Part shown: positions 54,252 to 63,047 of the stretch, in pieces
How the letters are laid out: each line of letters starts with the position of its first letter
How positions within the stretch are numbered: position 1 is the stretch's first letter
From: Microcoleus vaginatus_C
Lineage (GTDB): Bacteria > Cyanobacteriota > Cyanobacteriia > Cyanobacteriales > Microcoleaceae
Assembly: GCA_040004035.1 (NCBI GenBank)
Contig: JAMPLN010000008.1
Length of the DNA: 64,000 nucleotides
Reading direction: 5' to 3' (one strand)
The notes under the pieces: model-generated
What the model saw: only the letters and a program-made list of their open reading frames with translations
What the model was told of the DNA's origin: nothing
The model's database searches: none
Translations under genes and position numbers: made by a program

Positions 54252-54570
54252 AGTCAGCAGTCCGCCTGAAGCATTCACCACTCCTTTACTTAAGCTTTTA
54301 ATATCTTTATCTTTTCTTTACAAAAAGGCTGATAAAGTGTAGCATATTCACTGATGACATCGAGCTAAAAATCTATCAATATAAATCTATTAGCTCTATC
54401 CTTATACAACTTATACATCAGCGGTGCGCGCAAGACTTGTTAATTTTTTTCGACTGTATCCAGAGCATCTTGCTTTGGGATGCAATAGTTTCCCTAGTAG
54501 TTCGTGGAGAAGGATTTGTGATGTGTTTGCTGTTTGTCGGTTCTCGGACAGACTGCCAAGTGAAACAAGC
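54252..54570. other. Spacer, no clear feature
   Basis: A/T-rich in the first half. A frame covering the second half (from 54424) is Ser/Arg-rich and not protein-like; only its end, from 54571, is considered a possible small gene. Confidence 0.35.
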
Positions 54571-54741
54571 ATGATTCGCAAACCTTTGCAAATTGAGAAA
54601 AACGGTAAATTGCTGCAACACAATGTCAGTGTTCTTAGCCAGATTTACCGGATGATGGTAAGAGATGCTTTGCAGCTACTCCGACACGGCTCAAAGTCGC
54701 GCAACCTCACAAAAGACGTTCGTAGTGAGGCAAAGCGGTGA
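54571..54741 (+). CDS. Possible 56-residue basic peptide before the receiver gene
   Basis: ATG at 54571 gives MIRKPLQIEKNGKLLQHNVS, then LSQIYRMMVRDALQLLRHGS and a basic tail. Its TGA overlaps the GTG start of the receiver gene as GTGA, a coupling arrangement that supports translation. No known domain; helical and basic. It could be a leader peptide ensuring translation of the receiver, or an accidental frame. Confidence 0.35.
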   Translation: MIRKPLQIEKNGKLLQHNVSVLSQIYRMMVRDALQLLRHGSKSRNLTKDVRSEAKR

Positions 54742-55190
54742 ATTATAAAAAGAAAAAATTTACTCTTTTAATAGCAAACGATGACGAGGATACGCGCTTT
54801 TTGATGGAGGAAGCACTGCGAGAAGTTCGGTTAGCAATTACGAGCGAATTTGTGGAAAATGGAGAACAAGTGCTAGACTACTTGTACCGTCGTGGTCAAT
54901 ATCTTGGTAGCAGCAATTGGCACCAGCCAGACTTGATACTTTTGGATCTGAATATGCCGAGGCTGGACGGACGAGAAACATTAACTTTGATCAGAGCGGA
55001 CCCCCATTTGCAACAAATTCCGGTTGTAATGCTCACAACTTCCCACCGCAGAGGAGATATCTTGCTTTGCTACCGCTTGGGAGCCAATTCTTTCATATCC
55101 AAACCAGTCACTTTTGAAGGATTGCTTGAAGTAATGAAGACTTTATGTGAGTATTGGTTTGAAATCGTTTCACTCCCGCCGGATATGTAA
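54738..55190 (+). CDS. Rcp1-type single-domain response regulator
   Basis: A 150-residue receiver. It has the acidic cluster NDDED, Asp70 in LILLDLNMPRLDGRE, switch Thr100-Thr101 (MLTTS) and Lys122 (FISKPV). The R-x-D-G-R-E after the Asp and overall length match Rcp1, the regulator of cyanobacterial phytochromes. The start is GTG at 54738. It follows the SHDLQ-type kinase, the class that usually partners with Rcp1 proteins. No output domain, so it passes phosphate on or acts by binding. Confidence 0.9.
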   Translation: MNYKKKKFTLLIANDDEDTRFLMEEALREVRLAITSEFVENGEQVLDYLYRRGQYLGSSNWHQPDLILLDLNMPRLDGRETLTLIRADPHLQQIPVVMLTTSHRRGDILLCYRLGANSFISKPVTFEGLLEVMKTLCEYWFEIVSLPPDM

Positions 55191-55322
55191 ACTTTAATTG
55201 AGCGTTAAATCGATAGTTTGAGTGTATAGTGAATTTGATAAGCCGAAATATTTGCCGATCGCAAGCAAGTATCGCTCTCAAAACAAAAAAGTTGCCTTCG
55301 ACCCGCTCCGAACGCTATAGTT

Positions 55323-56984
55323 GTGTTAACACGTAACCACTGTCTGAAAATTTTGTTGGTTGAGGATGACCTCGGAGATCCGACAATGATCGAAGACCTT
55401 CTAGGGTCATTCAGCGAGTCTCTATTTCTTCTCCAAACTGTTAAGTCTCTGGAGATAGGAGTTGGGCGTCTGGAAGTAGACAAGTTTGACGCCGTACTAT
55501 TAGATTTGTCAGTGTCAGATAGCTTGAGGGGAAGCGAGGCGATCGCAGTTTTGAAAGGGCGATGGCCCACATTGCCAATTGTGGTGCTGACAGATATCAG
55601 CGATGAAAATATAGCCCGGTCGGTATTGCGCTGGGGCGCTCAAGATTGTTTGGTAAAGGGAAGATTTCACAGAACTCTGCTGGTGCGGGCAATCCATTAC
55701 GCGATCGAACGCCAGCAAATCGAAGAACAATTGCGGCAGCAGGCTCTTCGAGAGCGGCTGTTGGGCAAAATGATAGAACATATTCGATCGTCAATAGATC
55801 CGGCAAGCATTCTCCAAAGTACCGTTGCAGAAGTGCGCCAATTTCTCCAAACAGACCGCGTTTTAATTTATCGCTGTCAGGATTGGGTGTCTCAATTGGA
55901 CGGGGAAGAGCAAAAAGGTGCGATCGTCGCCGGTGACGGTTTGCCAGAAGGTTATATTGAAAACCAAAATATTAGTGCTGCTTTAGCGGTGTCATGCTTT
56001 GTTTTAGTCGAATCCCAGTCGGTACAAGCAATAGCAGATGTCAACACTGCCCCCTTGGCTGGCAGTTGCAAAGAATTGCTGGCAGATTGTGAAATTGCAG
56101 CAGTTATCAGCGTGCCAATTTGGCAATCAGGCGACTGGGAAACGGCCAAAGAAACACAAGAAGCCACTGTTTGGGAAGTCGAGAAAAATCAAGATGCAGC
56201 AGAAAATTATATCTGGCAGCAGGCGAGTGGCAACCCGCAGGCGCAGGATAAAAATTTGCCGGATTCGATCGCAGAAAATGGCAATAGTTTGTGGGGAATG
56301 CTGACAGCCTACAATTGCAGCGGTGTCAGGGAATGGCAGCAGTGGGAAATAGATTTTTTACAGCACTTGGCAAATCAAGTGGCGATCGCGATCGAACAAT
56401 CTCAACTTTACCGCAAGCTAGCAATAGCCAATCAAAAATTGCAGCAACTGGCAACTACTGACGGACTGACTGGCATTGCCAATCGCCGCCAGTTTGATCG
56501 GGTTTTGAACTTAGAGTGGCGCAGATTGGCAAGAGAGAAACTGTCGCTGTCTTTAATTATGTTGGACATCGACTTTTTTAAACTTTACAACGAGTTTTAT
56601 GGACACCTCGGCGGGGACGATTGTTTGCGCCAAGTTGCCGGGGCGATCGCCATCGCCACCAAGCGGGCTGGGGATTTGACTGCCCGCTACGGTGGCGAAG
56701 AATTTGCCCTCGTGCTGCCCAACACTAGCGCTGAAGGGGCAAACGCTGTCGCCCGGAAAATTTGCGACGGCATCGCCAGCTTGAAACTGCCCCACGCGCG
56801 ATCGTCGATCGGCCCCTACGTTACCCTCAGTTGCGGCATTGCGACAGCGATTCCTTCTGCCCAGGAATCTCCCCACACCCTAATTCGCAGCGCTGACAGC
56901 GCCCTTTTTCAAGCCAAAACCGAAGGCAAAAATCGCATTTGTCACGCCAGCAGTAACTCGGAATCTTCTCCGATTTTTATGTAA
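55323..56984 (+). CDS. REC-GAF diguanylate cyclase
   Basis: A 553-residue protein making c-di-GMP. REC (about 8-125) has Asp61 (AVLLDLSVSD). GAF (about 150-370) follows; it contains VSCFVLVE and GSCKELLAD at the places where cyanobacteriochromes have their DXCF and canonical Cys, but both are changed. The GGDEF domain (about 385-545) has DIDFFKLYNEFYGH, the active GGEEF at 457-461 and an intact inhibitory site RAGD at 448-451, so product inhibition is expected. No EAL domain. The start is GTG at 55323. A palindrome GTGTTAACAC covers the start codon. It is the only c-di-GMP gene in the window. Confidence 0.92.
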   Translation: MLTRNHCLKILLVEDDLGDPTMIEDLLGSFSESLFLLQTVKSLEIGVGRLEVDKFDAVLLDLSVSDSLRGSEAIAVLKGRWPTLPIVVLTDISDENIARSVLRWGAQDCLVKGRFHRTLLVRAIHYAIERQQIEEQLRQQALRERLLGKMIEHIRSSIDPASILQSTVAEVRQFLQTDRVLIYRCQDWVSQLDGEEQKGAIVAGDGLPEGYIENQNISAALAVSCFVLVESQSVQAIADVNTAPLAGSCKELLADCEIAAVISVPIWQSGDWETAKETQEATVWEVEKNQDAAENYIWQQASGNPQAQDKNLPDSIAENGNSLWGMLTAYNCSGVREWQQWEIDFLQHLANQVAIAIEQSQLYRKLAIANQKLQQLATTDGLTGIANRRQFDRVLNLEWRRLAREKLSLSLIMLDIDFFKLYNEFYGHLGGDDCLRQVAGAIAIATKRAGDLTARYGGEEFALVLPNTSAEGANAVARKICDGIASLKLPHARSSIGPYVTLSCGIATAIPSAQESPHTLIRSADSALFQAKTEGKNRICHASSNSESSPIFM

Positions 56985-57164
56985 TAATTCAAGGTAATTA
57001 GTAAATTATAATTAGTAATATCGTGTTTAATTTTTTACTCATAATTCATAACTCATAACTCATATTGTTGACCTTTGCATTGGAATAATAATTTTCCGAT
57101 GGCAGTGCGAGCGGGATGCGATCGAGTGACCCGGAGCTAAGATAATGCTCTCTTGCAGGGTATA

Positions 57165-57189
57165 ATTCCGATGTTACGGTATTTGATCT
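57165..57189 (+). repeat. Copy C of the dispersed 25-bp repeat (diverged)
   Basis: ATTCCGATGTTACGGTATTT then GATCT. It matches copies at 508-532 and 5257-5281 in its outer parts. Placed a few bases before the miniature element. Confidence 0.45.
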
Positions 57190-57200
57190 TACTGAGATGT

Positions 57201-57307
57201 TGCACCCTTCTCAATTACTTTTTTAGGAACAGGCTTTTCGGCCTGTGAAGCGAGAAAATTCACTCTTTGTGGAACAGGCCGGAAAGCCTGTTATTGAGAA
57301 TGGTGCA
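57201..57307. mobile_element. Miniature inverted-repeat element (MITE-like), 107 bp
   Basis: Terminal inverted repeats TGCACCCTTCTCAAT (57201-57215) and ATTGAGAATGGTGCA (57293-57307) pair at 14 of 15 positions. Inside are two facing GGAACAGGC hairpins, each pairing with its own GCCTGT. A 6-bp direct repeat AGATGT flanks the element on both sides (57195-57200, 57308-57313), consistent with a target-site duplication. There is no coding capacity, so movement would need a transposase from elsewhere. It lies between convergent genes and would also form a strong hairpin in RNA. Confidence 0.7.
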
Positions 57308-57362
57308 AGATGTGATATATTACCCATTTACGCTTCCCAATTTCCAACTACCAATTGCTAAT

Positions 57363-60300
57363 TTATTGCCCCAAATTTGAATTTCTACCTGTTAAATTCG
57401 GCCGCACTGGAATTTCAATCACAAACTCTGCTCCCTCGCCCGGTGTCGAAATACAGCTCAATCTGCCGCCGTGGCGATCGACGATAATTGAGTGAGAAAT
57501 CGACAATCCCAAACCCGTACCCTTGCCCACAGGTTTAGTCGTGAAAAACGGGTCAAACAGCCTCGATCGCACGGACTCCGGTATCCCTCGCCCGTTGTCC
57601 GCAATCGATACTGCTACGAAGCCCGCACCAGCCTGATAACTGCGAATAGCGATCGTGCTTGGATGTCGATCGCACTCCTCGATCGAACGCTGCTTGTCCC
57701 GTTCTTCCAAAGCATCGATCGCATTAATTAAAATATTCATAAATACCTGATTCAACTCGCCAGGAAAACATTCAATTTGTGGCAAGAGTTGGTAATCTTT
57801 AACTATCTGAATTTCTCCATAACTGCTGTGAGATTTTAACCGATTTTGCAAAATCATCAAAGTGCTATCAATTCCCTCGTGAATGTTAACCAACTTCCCA
57901 GCGGACTCGTCCAATCGGGAAAAGTTACGCAACGATTTCACGATCTCGACAATTCGCTCGGTTCCTACTTGCATCGAATTAAACAATTTCGGGAAATCCT
58001 CAGCAATATAATCCAAGTCTATGTGATTAATTTTATCCAAGACTTGGGCTGGAGGATTAGGACAGTAATGCTGGTAAACTTTAATCAATTCCAGCAAATC
58101 TAAAGTGTAATTGCGAGCCGGATTGAGATTGCCGTGAATAAAGCTAACAGGGTTATTAATTTCGTGAGCAACACCAGCAACTAACTGACCCAAGCTCACC
58201 ATTTTTTCATTTTGAACGAGCTGAGCTTGAGTCGTTCGGAGTTTGTTAATAGCTGCTTCTAACTCTAACGCTTTTGAACGTTCTCGCGCTTCCGATTCCT
58301 GCAAAGCTGACTCGGCTTGTTTGCGATCGGCAATTTCACTTTGTGCTTGCTCAAACAGCATTGATTGCTGGATTGCGATCGCCAACTGCACGCTAATTTG
58401 TTTGAGACACTCGACCTCAATTTCCAGCCAGTGACGGGGGCCCGCGCACTCGTGAGCAATCAATAGCCCCCACAACTTCTCGCCTTGCAAAACTGGCACT
58501 ACCAAATTAGCTCGCACCTGAAATTGACTTAATAAATTAATGTAACACTCGGAAAGATCAGCTTGGTAAATATCATCGACAGCTAGAGGGCGACCGTTTT
58601 CGTAAGCAGAAGCCGAGCTGTCTTCCAAGCATGGATCTTTAATAGTTATTCCCTGAATAGGTAGCCAATTTTCGCCTACAGACTCGACAGTTATAAAACC
58701 GCTCCAATCGGGATTAAACTGATAAATCACTGTCCGGTCTGTTTGTAAAAATTGCCGTACTTCAGCAACAGTTTTTGTCAAAATTTCTTCTAAATTGAGA
58801 GAAGAGCGAATGCGTTCCAGCATTCCTACCACCAGGCGTTCTCGCTTTAATTGCTGGCGCAATATAGCCTCGGCAAGTTTGCGAGTGCTAATATCTTCAA
58901 TCACACCAATTACATAGCTAGGTTCCCCAAACCCCTCCCGCACTAAAGATACAGTCATATTAGTCCAAACAAATGAACCATCTTTGCGAATAAAGCGTTT
59001 TTCAAGGGAATAATTAAAAATTTCCCCAGCTAACAGTCTGTCGCGCGACTCGACATCGGCTGCTACATCTTCGGGGTGAGAAATATCCCCAACATTTCGT
59101 GATTTCAGCTCAAATTCTGAGTATCCGACAATATTGCAAAACCCTTGATTTGCATTCAAGAATTGACCGTCTGGCCACACTTTAACAATGCCAATTGCCG
59201 CTTGTTCAAATACAGCGCGAAATCGCTGTTCGCTTTCTTGTAAAGCAATTTCTGCTTTTTTGCGATGGCTAATGTCCATTGCCGTGCCAAACAGCCGCAC
59301 CACCTGATCCAACTCATTTTTAATAGCTTGTCCTTTACAGTTGACGTGCCTGATTTCTCCTGATGAAAAATAGATGCGGTGGTCGATATCGTAAGCTGTT
59401 CCTTCAGTCACTGCGTTTTGTACAACTTGTGAAAACCTTTCTTTGTCATCGGGATGAATTTGCTCTAAAAGTTCTTCCATTGTGGGCGGCCGATTCAATT
59501 CTCGCCCGTAAACTCGAAACAGTTCTTCCGACCAAGTAATAATTCCTGCCTCCATATCGAATTCCCAATTGCCGATGCGGGCTATTTTTTGCGCTGCTTG
59601 CAACTGTTCGGCAAGTTGTTGCAAAGATGCGATCAACTGAGTTTTTTCGGCTTCGGCTGCAACGCGGGCACTGATATCTTTGTGAGTGCCTGTTATCCGC
59701 AACGGCGCACCCCATTCGTCGTACTCGACTACCTTGCCCATCGCCAAAATCCACTGCCAATTGCCCGCTTTGTTGAGCATCCGAAATTCAAATTCATAGA
59801 TATCAGTCTCACCTTCCAAATAAGCATTTAAACATTCCATTACCTTCACTCGGTCTTCGGGATGCACCAAACTTTCCCAACCTTTGAGGTTATTTTCAAT
59901 TTCGGTTTCTGCATAGCCTAGCATTGATTTCCAATAAAAGTCGAAATAAGTTTCGCCAGTAGCTATATTCCAATCCCACAGCCCCAAAGAGCTGCCTGAA
60001 ACCGCCAACTGCAATCGCTCTTGACTGAGTTTTAATGCCGATTCGGTGCGTTTTATTTCTGTGAGGTCGGCAATTATGGCTATCATTCCTATCGGTTGAC
60101 TAGCGCTATCTTTAATGCAGTTAGCTCGCAAGAAAGTTTCTATAATATTGCCATTTTTACTCTTAATTTCAATTTCACTTTCCCAAGAAAAACCTTTCCG
60201 CAGCACCCTAAATAACTTTCTCAAATCTTGAGATTTGGGGTACATTACTGCTGGACCACCGGCATTATTTAGTTCTTCAACTGTATAGCCGTAGCGCTGA

Positions 60301-62384
60301 ATAAATGCTTGATTGTGATAAACGGAATAACCGTCCAAATCTGCGATCGCGATCGCATCACTAGCGCTGTCTACAGCTTGAGTTACCAGGCACAGAGTCA
60401 TTTCGGCTTGTTTGCGATCGGTAATATCAAAAATCGCTCTGTCGAGCCACAAAACAAGCCCTTCTAGATTGTAAGTTGGCCTACCTCTTTCCGACATCCA
60501 CCGCACCGTCCCGTCATCGCGAACAATCCGGTATTCTAGATTGTACGGCTGTTTCGACTCTACTGCTGCGCTGATTTGTCGATCGACCATTTCCTTGTCT
60601 GCCTCGTGGACAATGCTGGCAAAACTCAAGCCGTTGTTGCCAATAAAATCCCCAGCAGGATACCCGCTAATGACCTCAATTTCATCACTAATAAATACCA
60701 TCGTCCACTCAGCATCATACAAGCTGCGGCAGATAGCGCCGGGGATATTCTCAACGAGCGATCGAAATCTAGCTTCACTCTCCCGCAAAGCTGCCTCTGC
60801 CTGTTTTAAATCAGTAATATCCAGCACCATGCCTTCCCAAACTATATCCCCTTCCTGCCCTATTTCTGTGGGACAATCAACTCGTTCCGGTCTCGACGCA
60901 CCGCCTTGCATCCACTTAAGTTTTCCTGACGGTACAATGGTGCGCCATTCCTGCTGCCATGGCTGCATATTTGCCACAGAAACAGCAATAGATTCTTCAA
61001 ATTTTTGACGGTCATCTGGATGAATAAAATCAAAAAGTAATTGAGCATTCTGCTGAATAGTTTCTGGTTCCAATTCATATAAATCGCGGCTGCCAGACGA
61101 AATATAAGGAAAACTTTTTTTGCCGTCGGTTGAGAGACGAAATTGATAAATTATTCCCGGTAAATTGGCAGCAAGTTGCCGCAGTCTAGCTTCGCTTTCT
61201 TGCTGCGCTAATTGTTTGCGCCTATCCTCAGTGATATCTCGAATTATCCCGACGAGAATTTTACTGCCATCAGTATTTTCAAAGACAGTTTTTTTAGTAG
61301 ACAGAATGTGCTTTGTACCGTTGACATCCGTAAATATTTCCTCACTCTCGTTTTCTTTCCCCGTCCTAAACACTTGTTGGTCAGTATGCCAAAAAATCTC
61401 AGCTTCTTGTTTTGGGAAAAAGTCATAATCCGATTTGCCCAGCAGTTCCTCGCGCTGCTTCCCGATCAGCTTGCAAAAAGCATCATTTAACAGTATCCAG
61501 CGGTGCTGTTCATCCTTGACAAAAAGTGGGTCGGCAACTGCATCGATTGTATAATTCAAAAACTTTTTACTAGCTTCTAGTTCGGAAAGTGCCAAAATCT
61601 TATCTGTAATATCATTGATAGTTCCTGTAGTCCCCTGCGCCTCGCCGTTACCGCCAAAAATAAAAAATTCTTGCACTTCTACCCACCGAATTTTTCCATT
61701 TTTGGTAACATATCGACTTTGGTAACAACAGGATATTTGTTGATTTGGTCTCCGACCTCTAAACGAATTTAAATATTGGTGTTGATCCTCAGAATGAATG
61801 TAACTCAAACAGGAAGTTCCTAAGCTTTCATCAACGGTAAATCCGGTAATTTCCGTCCAAGCCGGATTGAGAAAAGTCCAATTGCCAGCCGTATTTGTTT
61901 CAAAAACGACTTCTTTGATATTGCCAACAACCTGCTGGTATTTTTCTTGACTTTTTTGCCATTCTGCTTGCCGTTTCTGGCGGGCGATCGCGCACCTAAG
62001 CGTCCGCACCAGCAGCCGGCTGTCTACCTGTCTTTTCACCAGATAATCTTGGGCGCCGGCGGCAATTAACTCGACAGCCAGTTCTTCGTCATCGGCCGCT
62101 GTCAGAATGACGATCGGAGTATTTATACCGCAATCTTGAAGTCGGAAAAAAGTATTAAATTTTAGGCTGTCAGGAAGTGAAAGATCTAATAAAATTACAT
62201 CAAAAATTTTGTCGCTTAAAATTTCTATAGCTTCCCGGAGGCGGACTACATTTGTGACATCAATTGATTGTCCTAGTTGGGAGTCAGACAGCAGTTCTTG
62301 AATAAGTTCTGCATCTTCGGCACAATCTTCTACTAAAAGAATTTTTAAACCAGGCGTTAAAGTTGACTCAAACACAGATGTCAT
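57363..62384 (-). CDS. REC-8xPAS-GAF histidine kinase
   Basis: A 1673-residue soluble sensor kinase. N-terminal REC (ILLVEDCAED, VILLDLSLPDS, DYLVKRQ). Eight PAS/PAC units follow, each closing with a DI(T/S)-x-(R/L)K-type motif (about 145-265, 270-390, 395-535, 540-670, 675-790, 795-920, 925-1055, 1060-1180). A GAF domain follows at about 1185-1360. The kinase core has His1407 in GVAHEINNPVSFIHGN, DNGRGIP and GTGLGLS. The GAF is cyanobacteriochrome-like: it has DPCLED and then LSECYINLL, matching the DXCF and canonical Cys positions, but with Leu and Tyr instead of Phe and His. No C-terminal receiver. Minus strand, convergent with the diguanylate cyclase. Confidence 0.93.
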   Translation of the reverse strand: MTSVFESTLTPGLKILLVEDCAEDAELIQELLSDSQLGQSIDVTNVVRLREAIEILSDKIFDVILLDLSLPDSLKFNTFFRLQDCGINTPIVILTAADDEELAVELIAAGAQDYLVKRQVDSRLLVRTLRCAIARQKRQAEWQKSQEKYQQVVGNIKEVVFETNTAGNWTFLNPAWTEITGFTVDESLGTSCLSYIHSEDQHQYLNSFRGRRPNQQISCCYQSRYVTKNGKIRWVEVQEFFIFGGNGEAQGTTGTINDITDKILALSELEASKKFLNYTIDAVADPLFVKDEQHRWILLNDAFCKLIGKQREELLGKSDYDFFPKQEAEIFWHTDQQVFRTGKENESEEIFTDVNGTKHILSTKKTVFENTDGSKILVGIIRDITEDRRKQLAQQESEARLRQLAANLPGIIYQFRLSTDGKKSFPYISSGSRDLYELEPETIQQNAQLLFDFIHPDDRQKFEESIAVSVANMQPWQQEWRTIVPSGKLKWMQGGASRPERVDCPTEIGQEGDIVWEGMVLDITDLKQAEAALRESEARFRSLVENIPGAICRSLYDAEWTMVFISDEIEVISGYPAGDFIGNNGLSFASIVHEADKEMVDRQISAAVESKQPYNLEYRIVRDDGTVRWMSERGRPTYNLEGLVLWLDRAIFDITDRKQAEMTLCLVTQAVDSASDAIAIADLDGYSVYHNQAFIQRYGYTVEELNNAGGPAVMYPKSQDLRKLFRVLRKGFSWESEIEIKSKNGNIIETFLRANCIKDSASQPIGMIAIIADLTEIKRTESALKLSQERLQLAVSGSSLGLWDWNIATGETYFDFYWKSMLGYAETEIENNLKGWESLVHPEDRVKVMECLNAYLEGETDIYEFEFRMLNKAGNWQWILAMGKVVEYDEWGAPLRITGTHKDISARVAAEAEKTQLIASLQQLAEQLQAAQKIARIGNWEFDMEAGIITWSEELFRVYGRELNRPPTMEELLEQIHPDDKERFSQVVQNAVTEGTAYDIDHRIYFSSGEIRHVNCKGQAIKNELDQVVRLFGTAMDISHRKKAEIALQESEQRFRAVFEQAAIGIVKVWPDGQFLNANQGFCNIVGYSEFELKSRNVGDISHPEDVAADVESRDRLLAGEIFNYSLEKRFIRKDGSFVWTNMTVSLVREGFGEPSYVIGVIEDISTRKLAEAILRQQLKRERLVVGMLERIRSSLNLEEILTKTVAEVRQFLQTDRTVIYQFNPDWSGFITVESVGENWLPIQGITIKDPCLEDSSASAYENGRPLAVDDIYQADLSECYINLLSQFQVRANLVVPVLQGEKLWGLLIAHECAGPRHWLEIEVECLKQISVQLAIAIQQSMLFEQAQSEIADRKQAESALQESEARERSKALELEAAINKLRTTQAQLVQNEKMVSLGQLVAGVAHEINNPVSFIHGNLNPARNYTLDLLELIKVYQHYCPNPPAQVLDKINHIDLDYIAEDFPKLFNSMQVGTERIVEIVKSLRNFSRLDESAGKLVNIHEGIDSTLMILQNRLKSHSSYGEIQIVKDYQLLPQIECFPGELNQVFMNILINAIDALEERDKQRSIEECDRHPSTIAIRSYQAGAGFVAVSIADNGRGIPESVRSRLFDPFFTTKPVGKGTGLGLSISHSIIVDRHGGRLSCISTPGEGAEFVIEIPVRPNLTGRNSNLGQ

Positions 62385-63047
62385 ACCATTTTATATTTTA
62401 TATTTGAGATTGGAGATTTGGAATGACTGATGACTATCGCAGTTTGCTTCTTGCGTAGACTGGCATTTTTTTTTACTGCTATCCTTTTGCTATTTTTTAG
62501 TAATTATAAAATCTCAGCAGCGGATGCAGCTACCTAGCTGATGATTGCGGAACTTGAACCACACGCTTGAGAGTGGGCTGTGTGCTTGCAGACCCCGCAG
62601 ATTTATTTATAGAATTGAGTTGTTCGCTGCAAGCTTTCCGCCTCGCCCCAAACCTAGTGGGCCAAAACTATCATACTCTTACCAATATTGCAACTCAACT
62701 CTATTTTAATTTACAACCTTTGGCAGGGGAATAGCAAGAGGCAAGTCAAAAGAGCGCGGAGTAATCAGAATTTCCATTGCTGATAGCCTTTGAAACTTTA
62801 GATTTTAAATAGCGATTTAAAGCTTGCCTAAAGTGGCATTATTTTTTCAAAATGGTATTACTACTAAGCTACGAGAATTACCGTTGATTTACAAAATACG
62901 AGCTGAGATTGTGTTCGGTTAATGACCCGCAATTAGCCCCTATTTGTATTGAGAAATGCAAGTCATCTCTTGATGACGAAGCAAGACTTGCATTGCTTAC
63001 TACAAACCTAATTACAACTTAATTACGGTTGTCTACCCGGACACAAT
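62385..63047. other. Gene-free 663-bp spacer with one complex hairpin
   Basis: No gene seen in six frames. AATGCAAGTC (62955-62964) pairs with GACTTGCATT (62985-62994) and encloses a second stem GTCATC-TCTT-GATGAC. This may end transcription of the downstream-facing minus kinase at 63048, although no T-run follows. The remaining sequence holds the 1673-residue kinase promoter near 62400-62520. Confidence 0.4.
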
